A stretch of DNA of 41,983 nucleotides from Candidatus Levyibacteriota bacterium (GCA_016204425.1 JACQKR010000046.1:1-41983), one strand, 5' to 3'; shown: positions 16,224 to 23,724, counted from the first letter of the stretch. The notes: generated by a model not told the origin, from the sequence alone. Numbers and translations are program-made.

Positions 16224-16619
16224 ATGGATTTCAAAAATATCTTGACACCAAGAGGCTTCTTAAGCGTCGGTGGTGTTGTCCTCATTCTTCTCGGCATTCT
16301 CGGTTTTGTCGGTGTAATCGGCCCAACAGCTTCCCAAAGTATATTAGGAACGTTCTGGTGGTTCGATAATGCAGAGAACGTTGCACACACTGTTTTGGGC
16401 GTAGTCGCACTCCTTGCCGTCTATATGGTAAAGGATGCAGCGATACATAAATGGCTTACACTGCTGGTGGGTGCATTTGCCTTGCTTGTCGGACTCTACA
16501 ATCTCGGTGGCGAGACGCTTCTTGCAGGAGCAAATCTTGAATCGCCAGCTGACATGTTTTTACATTTGCTCGTTGGTGTATGGGGACTGACTGCCGGACT
16601 GAAAGGAAAAGCGAAATAA
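16224..16619 (+). CDS. small four-helix membrane protein, DUF4383-like
   Basis: 131 residues with about four TM helices (near 12-32, 52-70, 77-97 and 108-127), Gly- and Leu-rich, with HTVLGVVALLA and LHLLVGVWGLTAGL repeats. The pattern of paired helices each ending in H-x-x-h-G-h-h-x-L resembles DUF4383 proteins; function unknown. It has the clearest Shine-Dalgarno in the window (GGGAGGTGA) at the end of a structured leader shared with two other envelope genes. A stem with a T-rich tail at 16637-16661 follows and is a likely terminator. It converges with the next gene across 2 nt. Confidence 0.75.
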   Translation: MDFKNILTPRGFLSVGGVVLILLGILGFVGVIGPTASQSILGTFWWFDNAENVAHTVLGVVALLAVYMVKDAAIHKWLTLLVGAFALLVGLYNLGGETLLAGANLESPADMFLHLLVGVWGLTAGLKGKAK

Positions 16620-16621
16620 TC

Positions 16622-17800
16622 TCAGCGATTATAATTGAGCCGTGCGTTATTCGTGCGGCTCATTTTCTTGAAAGGCTCAGACTCCCCGAGTGAGAATAGT
16701 GCCAGTGTCAGCAGCAACACCGCTCCATAAAATCCGTGTGAGAGAAAAGGAATAAATGCAATTTTTTGAGGTAGTTCAATGTTTATGCTGATAAGGAGAT
16801 AGGAGAAAAAGAGCACACCTAAAAAGGTATAGTTTTTTTGTCTCCAAAAACGCATACTAAGCGTAATGAATGGAAAGATGAGAAAGACAAAATGGTGCTG
16901 CCAAGCCAAGCTGTCAACAAGCACTAAGACAACAAGAAGCAGATTAAATGCTGCAGTATCGGAAAATCTTCTCATACGCATCCAAACGAGTGAGAAGAAT
17001 AGAAGAGAAAGGCTTATTATATTCGCAGTCATTTTACGCACAGCAAGATCGGGAATGAGTCGTGCAACAAATCCCGTTATCCCCTGGTTGTAATACACTT
17101 CTCTTCCCGAAATCTTAAGCAAATGAGGAATGAGCTCTGTAAGGTAGTAGATATAGATAGTAATGCCATAGGAAAGTATTGTAATGCCAACAAAGATGCA
17201 AACAGTGCTACTGGTAACAAAAAGAAACTTCCATGATTTTCTGAGAAGAAAAAAAAGCGTAAGAACGATAAATAACGGTTTGATGATTACTGCAATGCCA
17301 AAAAGAATCCCCCCTTTGTACAATTTTTTTTGCGTAAACAGATGGAAAGAGTAAAGGAGGATTGCATACGCCAGGAAATTACTCTGACCCATGCCAAGTG
17401 TAAATTGCGTTGGAAATGAAAAGACAATGAATGGGGTAAACAATAAGACAGCAAACGACAGGCTTTTTACCTGAAGATGTTTCAAGATTACATACAGGCT
17501 CAAGAAAATGCTAACAATACTCAATACGGTGAAAAGCGTTTGGGCTGCTGTATAAGGAAACAGTAAAAAAGGAACATAACCTAATCCGGTTACAATAGGA
17601 TATCCAAGCCCGGTAAAAAGTGTCGGGTCTTCATAGGGATTTGTGCCGTTTAGGATATTTCTTGCCGTGCCGTAAAAAACAGTGAAGTCTGGAGCCTTGC
17701 CCAGTGAGATAGATGCTACTGCTTCGCCAAGGTAGAGTATGCTGATCAAAAAAAGCAGCATTATACTCCAACGAACGAGTTGACTTTTTTCCATAAACAC
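16622..17800 (-). CDS. GT87/DUF2029-type membrane glycosyltransferase
   Basis: 392 residues with about ten TM helices. It looks like glycosyltransferase family 87 (DUF2029): an extracytoplasmic Asp soon after the first helix in DFTVFYGTARNILNGTNPY, then GMGQSNFLAYAILLYS (the conserved GQ-x-N motif) and a Lys-Pro motif in GIAVIIKPLFIVLTLFFLLR. Such enzymes use polyprenyl-phosphate sugars to add mannose or arabinose outside the membrane; the sugar here is unknown. The start is either 17800 or, equally likely, the second ATG at 17794. A predicted terminator for the convergent gene lies inside its last codons. Confidence 0.8.
   Translation of the reverse strand: MFMEKSQLVRWSIMLLFLISILYLGEAVASISLGKAPDFTVFYGTARNILNGTNPYEDPTLFTGLGYPIVTGLGYVPFLLFPYTAAQTLFTVLSIVSIFLSLYVILKHLQVKSLSFAVLLFTPFIVFSFPTQFTLGMGQSNFLAYAILLYSFHLFTQKKLYKGGILFGIAVIIKPLFIVLTLFFLLRKSWKFLFVTSSTVCIFVGITILSYGITIYIYYLTELIPHLLKISGREVYYNQGITGFVARLIPDLAVRKMTANIISLSLLFFSLVWMRMRRFSDTAAFNLLLVVLVLVDSLAWQHHFVFLIFPFITLSMRFWRQKNYTFLGVLFFSYLLISINIELPQKIAFIPFLSHGFYGAVLLLTLALFSLGESEPFKKMSRTNNARLNYNR
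16637..16661 (+). terminator. terminator of the DUF4383-like gene
   Basis: GAGCCGTGCG, a 5-nt loop and CGTGCGGCTC form a 10-bp stem with two wobble pairs, followed by ATTTTCTT. It begins 18 nt after the stop at 16619 and lies within the 3' end of the convergent glycosyltransferase gene. Confidence 0.6.
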
Positions 17801-17881
17801 AGCGTTCTCACGAAAATCTTACGAGATCTACACTGTTTCATCATACAGAACAATTACGATAAATGCGAAATGTATACTACT

Positions 17882-18124
17882 ATGGATCAATACGATAACG
17901 ATTTTAGCTTTGCACGGCGTACACGGGATATCTCTTGGGTTCCGTTTTTATTGATTCCGCTTTTCTTTCTTCTCGGGTGGGTAGCAAATGAGGTATCCGA
18001 AAATCAACAGCAGCAAGAAGGAATAGAGGTGGGTATCGGTGGGGGTCCGGATGTTATCATGCCCCCCGGTCTCATTGACCCTCGTGGAAGCCAGACGAAT
18101 AATGGAAATATTCAAACGCCTTAA
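17882..18124 (+). CDS. small single-TM protein, unknown function
   Basis: 80 residues from the ATG at 17882 (MDQYDNDFSFARRTRD). One TM helix (about 20-36, WVPFLLIPLFFLLGW) is followed by a Gln- and Gly-rich outer part (ENQQQQEGIEVGIGGGPDV). TATACT (17873-17878) just before the ATG is probably too close to serve as its -10 box. An open frame extends upstream to 17780 but overlaps the start of the divergent transferase gene and adds no recognisable sequence. I do not recognise the family. It converges with the gene ending at 18136. Confidence 0.55.
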   Translation: MDQYDNDFSFARRTRDISWVPFLLIPLFFLLGWVANEVSENQQQQEGIEVGIGGGPDVIMPPGLIDPRGSQTNNGNIQTP

Positions 18125-18135
18125 TATAAGTCAAA

Positions 18136-18741
18136 CTACTCTGCGCTTTTTGCAGCATAAGGGGATGGACGAAGCGGTGTAATCTTTGGGAATGTTTTTA
18201 CTTTGTGCTGGTTTTGCGTCGATGCGCCCAGAATAGTGTGTTCTGTATGATCTAGCTGTATGCTTTTGATCGTGACGATATAGTGAATCGGTGACCAAAT
18301 TGAGGCTTGAACGCTTTTAACATCGGTAATGTTTTTGATCCCTTGAAACGTGTTAAGAGGAATCGTTACTGTTTGTTCTCCGTTATAGCAATTTTTTCCA
18401 AAAGAAAATGCATGTACCGCGCCAATGCTATTGTCTTTTGTAATGAGGGTGATCGTTGATGCTTCTTCAGGAAGGAGGCAGGTACCCTGCAAGTCGTAGA
18501 CGACCCTCATAACGTTTGCGTTTGTTTTTCCAAGAGGAGCTATTGTCTGCATTTGTTTCGTGAATGTCTTTGTTCCCGAGAGTACCATGGGGGAAGACAG
18601 GAGTTCTCTTGGCAACGCCGCTTCAATATCTCCTACCGTACGGTACGCAAAGACCGCAATTACGCATACGGCAAAGAAAAGAACCAGAACAAATACATAT
18701 GTCCGTTTGGAGTTCTTCTTTACTGGTATTTCGTCATTCAT
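18136..18741 (-). CDS. membrane-anchored protein with Cys-pair beta domain, paralogue of the neighbour's N-terminus
   Basis: 201 residues. A single TM helix (about 15-34) is followed by an outer domain of about 120 residues and a tail rich in Thr and Pro. The domain carries VVYDLQGTCLL (C88), FSFGKNCYNG (C118), VTIPLNTF and SVQASIWSP. The same pattern (LTYNLKGACLL, YGKNCYNG, VDIPLRDF, TFHTRIWHS) occurs in the N-terminal domain of the glycosidase encoded just upstream, so the two domains are paralogous. The two Cys may form a disulfide. A carbohydrate-binding role is suggested only by that fusion. The ATG overlaps the stop of the upstream gene by 4 nt, so the pair is cotranscribed and probably coupled. 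Confidence 0.7.
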   Translation of the reverse strand: MNDEIPVKKNSKRTYVFVLVLFFAVCVIAVFAYRTVGDIEAALPRELLSSPMVLSGTKTFTKQMQTIAPLGKTNANVMRVVYDLQGTCLLPEEASTITLITKDNSIGAVHAFSFGKNCYNGEQTVTIPLNTFQGIKNITDVKSVQASIWSPIHYIVTIKSIQLDHTEHTILGASTQNQHKVKTFPKITPLRPSPYAAKSAE

Positions 18742-20378
18742 TGAAGAAACGGTGTTTTATAAAATCGTTGGACATCGGCAAATTGGGGCTTATCCAAGAA
18801 TTGTTCCGTAATGAGCTCTTCGTTGCCGCCAACACCAAAGTGCCAGTAGTTAAATCCAACGACGCTCTGCCGTTTTGAAGCACTCATTGACTGTAAAACT
18901 TGCGTTTTTGTATCTGTGCCGTTAATTGTTCCCCACTCACCGATGACAATGGGTATATTCGGGTACCGCCGTTCCAGCTCATCCAAATCATTTTTCATTG
19001 TATCACCCACAATTTCAGGATAGTGATCAATCGTAATATTACCCATCTTCAGAACCGTCGCATCCTCAAGAATGCCATCCCAGTCCGGGTTATTATCTCC
19101 CCACGCAATGAATCCGTCAAATCCAAAGTACCCTATCTTCATTTTACCTCTCAGACCAATCGTCGCAAAAGACGCTTCTGCAGTATCCATCGCAGCCCGT
19201 AACCACGCATTAAAATCAGCAGCGTTTCTGAAAATACACACGTTTTGCGGACAATAATTGACGCCGTTGATGCCGCCGTTTTGTGGTTCCGGGATTGGGG
19301 TAAATATATCTCCTTCTTGAAAGAATGTCGGATTAGACTTAATGTAGTTTGCAATAAGCGCAAGATAATCAGCTGAAGGATTCTTTGAAGCGTTGTAAAT
19401 TCCCTCAAATGCAAGCGGCATGTGCCTGTGCCATACCCGTATACCCTGTTTTCGTATTGCATTGATCCACTTTGCCGTATATGCCTGTGCATTGCCGCAG
19501 GCAGGGTTATCATATGGAGTTTCAAGCGATACGTAATTTGCACCGAGTTCTTGTGCTTTTGCCGTCCATGTATTGATGAATGCTTCTGACCGCTGTGCAC
19601 ATATCCGGTCCTTTGTTTCCTTCATTGATGATACGCTCTGAATGCTCCATGTGCCGCGGAATGATAGCGTGTGTTGTGCCATAGGAGCGACTGTCGGTTG
19701 CAGGAATGCTTGAGACGATGTTATGAAAGGTGTTGCCGTCTGAAAAGGAGTAGGCGTTAACGTAGGAGTGAAAGTCGGCGTTAAGGAGGGTAAAGGCGTG
19801 AGTGTTGGGAATGTAGTCAGCGTTGGGAAGATAGCAGATGCTGGCGAAGGAGTTGCCTTTGCCTGAGTATTCATGTTTCCGAGCCCCGGCTGCGCCTTGA
19901 CAACAAGTGCGGTTGATGAGAGCAATTCAGCACTGAGGATATCGATATCATACCCTTTGGAATGCCATATCCGGGTATGAAATGTGCCGACTTGTTTGGA
20001 TGCATCCAGTTTGCCAAAATCCCTGAGTGGGATATCGACGATCTGATACCCGTTATAGCAGTTTTTTCCATACCTTGAGAGAGAAATATACCGCCAGGTT
20101 GTATTGATCGGCTGGTCAAAAATAAGTGCTGAGGCATCTCCTCCGAGAAGGCATGCGCCTTTCAGGTTATAGGTAAGCCGTAGTGTCTTTCCCCCCTTCA
20201 GCGCATTCGGGTCAATAAGCTGATATTGCTCTTTCGGCCCGCCCTTTTTTGAAGAAAGTTTCCAGGGCTTGGTCAGAAGTTGTACGCGGGTTTCGGCACT
20301 GACAACGCGAGGGAAAAGCACGGCAGCAAATGCCAATAAGACAACAAAAAACAATAATCGCTTGGGCAGGCAATTCAT
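18738..20378 (-). CDS. secreted clan GH-A glycoside hydrolase with N-terminal Cys-pair domain
   Basis: 546 residues from the ATG at 20378. A signal peptide (1-28, ending VVSA) is followed by a beta-type domain (about 30-160) with C76 in KGACLL and C107 in YGKNCYNG, a Thr/Pro linker (about 175-232) and a TIM-barrel-like domain (about 238-546). Likely catalytic residues are E364 in PIPEPQNGG (acid/base) and E481 in VIGEWGT (nucleophile), as in clan GH-A families such as GH5 and GH39. It should hydrolyse an extracellular polysaccharide or glycoside; the substrate is unknown. An ATG at 20450 is possible in frame, but it lies upstream of the predicted transcript start (promoter 20431-20460) and would bury the signal peptide. 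Confidence 0.75.
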   Translation of the reverse strand: MNCLPKRLLFFVVLLAFAAVLFPRVVSAETRVQLLTKPWKLSSKKGGPKEQYQLIDPNALKGGKTLRLTYNLKGACLLGGDASALIFDQPINTTWRYISLSRYGKNCYNGYQIVDIPLRDFGKLDASKQVGTFHTRIWHSKGYDIDILSAELLSSTALVVKAQPGLGNMNTQAKATPSPASAIFPTLTTFPTLTPLPSLTPTFTPTLTPTPFQTATPFITSSQAFLQPTVAPMAQHTLSFRGTWSIQSVSSMKETKDRICAQRSEAFINTWTAKAQELGANYVSLETPYDNPACGNAQAYTAKWINAIRKQGIRVWHRHMPLAFEGIYNASKNPSADYLALIANYIKSNPTFFQEGDIFTPIPEPQNGGINGVNYCPQNVCIFRNAADFNAWLRAAMDTAEASFATIGLRGKMKIGYFGFDGFIAWGDNNPDWDGILEDATVLKMGNITIDHYPEIVGDTMKNDLDELERRYPNIPIVIGEWGTINGTDTKTQVLQSMSASKRQSVVGFNYWHFGVGGNEELITEQFLDKPQFADVQRFYKTPFLQ

Positions 20379-20430
20379 CAGTTGGTGCAAGGAACAACTA
20401 CCTGTAGTGTGAAAATCGACCTTGCATACC

Positions 20431-20484
20431 ATTATGCAGGAAATTTTCACAAGATTGCAAGCTCAACAATAAAAAGAGTATAAT
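20431..20484. promoter_or_regulatory. divergent promoter pair sharing one palindromic -35 box
   Basis: TTGCAA at 20455-20460 reads the same on both strands. On the minus strand an 18-nt spacer leads to CATAAT (20436-20431), serving the glycosidase gene. On the plus strand an 18-nt spacer leads to TATAAT (20479-20484), with transcription expected to begin about at the ATG (20491) of the small membrane protein. Both units would compete for the same -35 site. Confidence 0.6.
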
Positions 20485-20490
20485 GCGGCC

Positions 20491-20757
20491 ATGGTGTTTA
20501 TTTATCTACTTATTGGGGCACTTGGTGTCGCTATTTGTTATTTCGGAGTGACTATGGTATTCGGCAGTAAATGGGCTGCAAATATAATGAACTTACTTTC
20601 GATATTAGGCGGAGATCATGTTATTAACCATGAAGATACAGGAAGCAAATCTGTCAAAAAAGAATCATCACAGCTTCTTGGCATTGCACTGCTTGTTATA
20701 GGCATTGGGCTGTTCCTTTACGGAATACTCCAGGTTGCTTCAATATTGAGTAGATAA
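20491..20757 (+). CDS. small two-TM membrane protein, unknown function
   Basis: 88 residues. TM helices lie at about 4-26 and 63-85, joined by a polar loop (GGDHVINHEDTGSKSVKKES) that by charge is probably cytoplasmic. No family recognised. TATAAT ends 6 nt before the ATG, which implies a leaderless transcript. It is divergent from the glycosidase gene and shares its -35 box. The following gene has its own promoter. Confidence 0.65.
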   Translation: MVFIYLLIGALGVAICYFGVTMVFGSKWAANIMNLLSILGGDHVINHEDTGSKSVKKESSQLLGIALLVIGIGLFLYGILQVASILSR

Positions 20758-20768
20758 TTTTTCTTTAT

Positions 20769-20797
20769 TTGTATTTTCATTTGCGAGGGCCTATAAT
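20769..20797 (+). promoter_or_regulatory. promoter of the 189-residue protein gene
   Basis: TTGTAT (20769-20774), a 17-nt spacer and TATAAT (20792-20797), 8 nt before the ATG at 20806. Leaderless arrangement. TATAATGCGG is shared with the -10 region at 20479-20488. Confidence 0.65.
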
Positions 20798-20805
20798 GCG
20801 GTTAT

Positions 20806-21375
20806 ATGCTGACCAGAAGTGTTGAAAGTATCGAAGGCAGAGGCTTACCCCAGGGCATAGGAGGCCCGGCACTTCCGGGAGAAGTGCTCGTATCTGCTGA
20901 TTTGGATCTCCAAGAAGCTCCTGTTGCTACCGTAATTTTTCCAGGTACTTTGTCATACGGTGATTATCATGATGCGGGTGGCGTTTTCAATGAAGGTCAT
21001 TATGATGAATTTGTCCGTGCAGGCATAGATGGTTTAAATGGGCACGGGGACTTTCAGCCCGTTCATCTGTCTCAAGCTCGATCACTAGCAAGAGAAGTCA
21101 AATTGACGCCTGGGCAAGAGCACGTTGTCGCAGCTTTTTATGCTGTCTTAATGGAGGCCGATACGCGTGCTCCAAGTCTTGATTCATGGACGGGTGCAAA
21201 TGCCGATCAAATTAAGTTTGCTGAAGCTTTACGCGTCACTCATGGAGGAGAGGTATTCAACGCATTTACCAATAGCTATCCAAATATTTGGAAGGTGAAG
21301 AAGGAAGAGGAGGCAACCCCCATATACGCACCCCGCTCTACAATTTTAGCCGTAGACAGATCTTCCGTTGAGTAA
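20806..21375 (+). CDS. hypothetical soluble protein
   Basis: 189 residues, with no signal peptide or TM helix. The N-terminal third is Gly/Pro-rich; the middle contains TVIFPGTLSYGDYHDAGGVF, then DGLNGHGDFQPVHLSQARSL and FYAVLMEADTRAPSLDSWTG. I do not recognise a family. It has a strong promoter of its own and a leaderless start, so it is likely expressed. It converges with the secreted protein gene at 21482; a stem at 21426-21451 separates them. Confidence 0.6.
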   Translation: MLTRSVESIEGRGLPQGIGGPALPGEVLVSADLDLQEAPVATVIFPGTLSYGDYHDAGGVFNEGHYDEFVRAGIDGLNGHGDFQPVHLSQARSLAREVKLTPGQEHVVAAFYAVLMEADTRAPSLDSWTGANADQIKFAEALRVTHGGEVFNAFTNSYPNIWKVKKEEEATPIYAPRSTILAVDRSSVE

Positions 21376-21425
21376 CTGACAAAGTTTCCCTCACATATAC
21401 CATCGAAAGTATCATTCCCGCAACA

Positions 21426-21451
21426 AAAGCCCCCGGCGTCCCGAGGGCTTT
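21426..21451 (-). terminator. terminator downstream of the secreted protein gene
   Basis: AAAGCCC (21426-21432) pairs with GGGCTTT (21445-21451), with further GC pairs inside. On the minus strand TTTTGTTG follows, as expected for the gene ending at 21482. The stem may also help stop plus-strand transcripts, although the plus side has no T-run. Confidence 0.65.
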
Positions 21452-21481
21452 GCTGTGAAAGAGTATCTATAATCAACAATC

Positions 21482-22318
21482 TTAATTGTGATTAGTGTAA
21501 CTGACACATTCCCCTTGATTATTGAATGTAGGATTATTGAATGTTTTCCACCCATCATCCTTACATGCGTCCTTATTAGCTGGCGGTCCAACGACTGGTA
21601 CAATATCAGACTTCTCAGAATTATCAATTGCGAGAAAGCTGAAATCACTCGTAACAAACCAGCCGTACCTGTTGCCACCAACTGTTGAGCCGATGACATC
21701 AGTTGGGTCAGAAAGAGTCCATGAGTGCAGGACTGTACCACTACTATTCAAAACATCCATTACAACTTCCAGAATACCTGAACCGTTGTCTTGGAATGTA
21801 TGGCGGAGTGTATACCACCCTGACTGATTTACGAAAAATGGGTCTCTTCCCGGATTTGATGGCCACCCCGGAGCATTATTGCTCGCGCTCATTGCAAACT
21901 GTCCTGAAACGAGCGGATCTGTACCGACACTAAATATGAAATCTCTTCTATGGGTGTTAGCGGGTGTGCTAATTGCTGAAGAGAAATCGAATCTCTTATC
22001 TGTGCCGATTGTTGGATTCTCTCCCATATCAAGGTAAACATCAATCTTTGTCACGTATCCATTTGTAGGAAAGGTACTTTCATATCCACCCCATTTGGTA
22101 AATGCGTCTGCATCAACCTCGGCATGAAATGAACCATCTGCGGATGTTACTCCATTAGTACCACTTGCAACCCTAGTTATGTTTGTCGGATCAGTAAACC
22201 ATCCGTCCGTATTTATTTCAAATCCTTGGAAAAAATTTGCTGCAAATGCCGGGACAATACTTGCTCCGAGCATTGCTACTGATGCTGCTGTTCCTATTAA
22301 AATTTTTTTAATATTCAT
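21482..22318 (-). CDS. secreted protein with C-terminal Cys-pair motif
   Basis: 278 residues from the ATG at 22318 (MNIKKILIGTAASVAMLGAS). The signal peptide ends near AFAA (about residue 26). The body is a beta-rich domain with FFQGFEINTDGWF at its start, aromatic and Asn/Asp-rich, which suggests a jelly-roll fold. The C-terminus holds DACKDDGWKTF and FNNQGECVSY, a short Cys-pair motif found at the end of many secreted bacterial proteins. A GTG at 22327 is in frame but lies inside the ribosome-binding run, so the ATG 9 nt later is preferred. It is preceded by the third copy of the structured leader. Function unknown. Confidence 0.7.
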   Translation of the reverse strand: MNIKKILIGTAASVAMLGASIVPAFAANFFQGFEINTDGWFTDPTNITRVASGTNGVTSADGSFHAEVDADAFTKWGGYESTFPTNGYVTKIDVYLDMGENPTIGTDKRFDFSSAISTPANTHRRDFIFSVGTDPLVSGQFAMSASNNAPGWPSNPGRDPFFVNQSGWYTLRHTFQDNGSGILEVVMDVLNSSGTVLHSWTLSDPTDVIGSTVGGNRYGWFVTSDFSFLAIDNSEKSDIVPVVGPPANKDACKDDGWKTFNNPTFNNQGECVSYTNHN

Positions 22319-22455
22319 AGTATTCACCCCCCTTCGCCCTCCGAAGCTTTATGCGTAGGAGGGTTTCGCACCTCTATTTTCTCTTAATGATATCTCAGTT
22401 GAGGTTCTGAGCTTCGGGGGATCTCCGGCTTATGCCTTCGACCTCCTTTCACCGG
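22319..22455 (-). promoter_or_regulatory. conserved structured 5' leader, copy 3
   Basis: Minus-strand blocks: a GGC...GCC stem; CCCCCGAAGC (22420-22411); a stem with arms CCTC and GAGG; GAGGTGCGAAACCC (about 22374-22361); a CCCTCC...GGAGGG stem; and GGCGAAGGGGGGTGAA (22338-22323). Here CCGAAGC can also pair with GCTTCGG in the last stem, which would be an alternative fold. I could not find a clear promoter at the expected distance. The further stretch 22456-22636 shows nothing I can name. Confidence 0.6.
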
Positions 22456-22636
22456 AAGTTGATGTAAATGTTTTTGTAAGTTTGAAAAAGCGTTTGAGTT
22501 AAGCAAAAGAAAAGAGGAAATAAAGAAGGAGCGCACGAAAATCCTGCCATTTTCATAATACAGTTGTACTCCTTTCAGCCCGTCCTGTCAATCCCATAGA
22601 AAACCGTAAATTGTGAGCGGAGGATAATTTTTGACA

Positions 22637-22666
22637 TTCAAAACCTCTACAAGTTTCTGATATAAT
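22637..22666 (+). promoter_or_regulatory. promoter of the VOC protein gene
   Basis: TTCAAA (22637-22642), an 18-nt spacer and TATAAT (22661-22666), with TG one base before the -10 box. Unlike most genes here, this one has a 5' UTR of about 45 nt with a Shine-Dalgarno (AAGGAGG). Confidence 0.55.
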
Positions 22667-22717
22667 GTGATCAAATTTGAAAGAATAATAGTGCAAGATG
22701 GAAGGAGGTAAGAAAAA

Positions 22718-23098
22718 ATGATTCAAGGAATTGAAAGTATTGTGCTCTTCAGCGAAAATCCACAAGCGCTTGGTGCGTTTTATTCCCAAAAAGTCGGATT
22801 AAAGCGAACCATGGAAATGGAGGTTGGAGAAAAAGGAGAAAAGGGTTTTGCATTTGAAATGAAAGGTTGCAGTCTTTATATAATGCATCACTCGAAAGTG
22901 TCCGGCAAAAACAAGGAGTCAGAAAGAATCATGTTTAATTTGGAAACCGATAACATTGAAGAGGAAGTAAAAAAACTCGATAAAGCAGGAGTGAAGAAAG
23001 TGCAAGACACGTACCATATGGAAAACTACGGTCATATCGCAACCTTTGAAGATGTAGACGGCAATTATTTCCAGCTGGTACAAGTTCGAGCGAGTTAG
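22718..23098 (+). CDS. VOC (glyoxalase/bleomycin-resistance) family protein
   Basis: 126 residues with the two beta-alpha-beta-beta-beta halves of the vicinal-oxygen-chelate fold: IESIVLFSENPQALGAFYSQ with VGLKRTMEMEV, and the second half ending IATFEDVDGNYFQLVQV, where the Glu/Asp and the DVDGN turn are typical. Members are metal-dependent lyases, dioxygenases or drug-binding proteins; the sequence alone does not tell which. AAGGAGG lies 10 nt before the ATG. After the TAG at 23096-23098 the same frame remains open for 47 more codons. Confidence 0.85.
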   Translation: MIQGIESIVLFSENPQALGAFYSQKVGLKRTMEMEVGEKGEKGFAFEMKGCSLYIMHHSKVSGKNKESERIMFNLETDNIEEEVKKLDKAGVKKVQDTYHMENYGHIATFEDVDGNYFQLVQVRAS

Positions 23099-23242
23099 AA
23101 AAGTACTCAAGTAGCAGATCGATTTTTCAGAATATTGCTAGCACTTGGCGATAGGACGTTTGTTAATGCTGCATATACACAGGCTTACGGTGCGAAGTAT
23201 CCTGATATTAGTGTAACTGTTTTCCCAAATCAAAAAATTTAA
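23099..23242 (+). pseudogene. gene fragment in frame after the VOC stop
   Basis: Directly after the VOC stop the same frame reads STQVADRFFRILLALGDRTF followed by VNAAYTQAYGAKYPDISVTV and FPNQKI, ending in TAA at 23240-23242. The sequence is protein-like but has no start codon of its own and no family I recognise. It may be the 3' end of a lost gene or a former extension of the VOC protein. Confidence 0.35.
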
Positions 23243-23321
23243 GGAATCCTCTTTTAAGTTTTACTCAATATAAGTAAGCTGAAAAACTGCGTGAATTTTG
23301 TTACAATACTACGTGATTCTC

Positions 23322-23393
23322 GGGCCCGTAGCTCAACGGTAGAGCACTACCCTCTTAAGGTATTGGTTAGAGGTTCGAATCCTCTCGGGCTCA
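23322..23393 (+). tRNA. tRNA-Lys(CTT)
   Basis: A 72-nt cloverleaf: acceptor GGGCCCG with CGGGCTC, anticodon loop CTCTTAA (anticodon CTT), T loop TTCGAAT and discriminator A, with CCA not encoded. The first anticodon-stem pair is C-T. A TACAAT box with a preceding TG (23299-23307) is its likely promoter. Confidence 0.93.
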
Positions 23394-23515
23394 CAACGAA
23401 AAATCTTGTGCTTTAGTACGGGATTTTTCGTTCATGACAATGAGAGAATCGTCTCGAATCCGGAGCTCCGCAGAGCGACGTCCTGGAACGAAGCGAACGG
23501 GACTCTCGGGCTCAC
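23394..23515 (+). repeat. tRNA-Lys 3' trailer with split copy of the tRNA end
   Basis: An 11-bp stem (AACGAAAAATC 23395-23405 with GATTTTTCGTT 23422-23432), CATGAC, a GAGA...TCTC stem, TCGAATC (23454-23460), a 42-nt insert, then CTCTCGGGCTCAC (23503-23515), an exact 13-nt repeat of the tRNA 3' end at 23382-23394. The part order matches the trailer of tRNA-Lys(TTT), and the insert splits the tRNA-like sequence at the same point (after TCGAATC). Confidence 0.7.
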
Positions 23516-23526
23516 TGCATTCCTGA

Positions 23527-23554
23527 TTGCATTTTGTCTAAACATGAGTATAAT
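23527..23554 (+). promoter_or_regulatory. promoter of the T-box-controlled operon
   Basis: TTGCAT (23527-23532), a 16-nt spacer and TATAAT (23549-23554). Transcription should begin near 23561, giving a leader of about 256 nt to the ATG at 23817. Confidence 0.7.
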
Positions 23555-23724
23555 ACTCAAAGAGGCGTCGAAGCTCAAAACAGAGCTGAGCCAGGGGAAG
23601 AAATCCCGCCATTAGGCGGAAGAGTAGAACCCTTCGGGAGTGCCCGTAACAGCACTGAATGAGAAGTCCGCCTTCTCCCGATTACATCGGGATTCGGCGA
23701 GACGAAGTAAGGTGGCACCACGAA

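Noticed and set aside
20376..20450. ATG at 20450 as start of the glycosidase gene.
   Set aside because: It precedes the predicted transcript start of the promoter at 20431-20460 and would place 24 residues before a normal signal peptide that begins at 20378.
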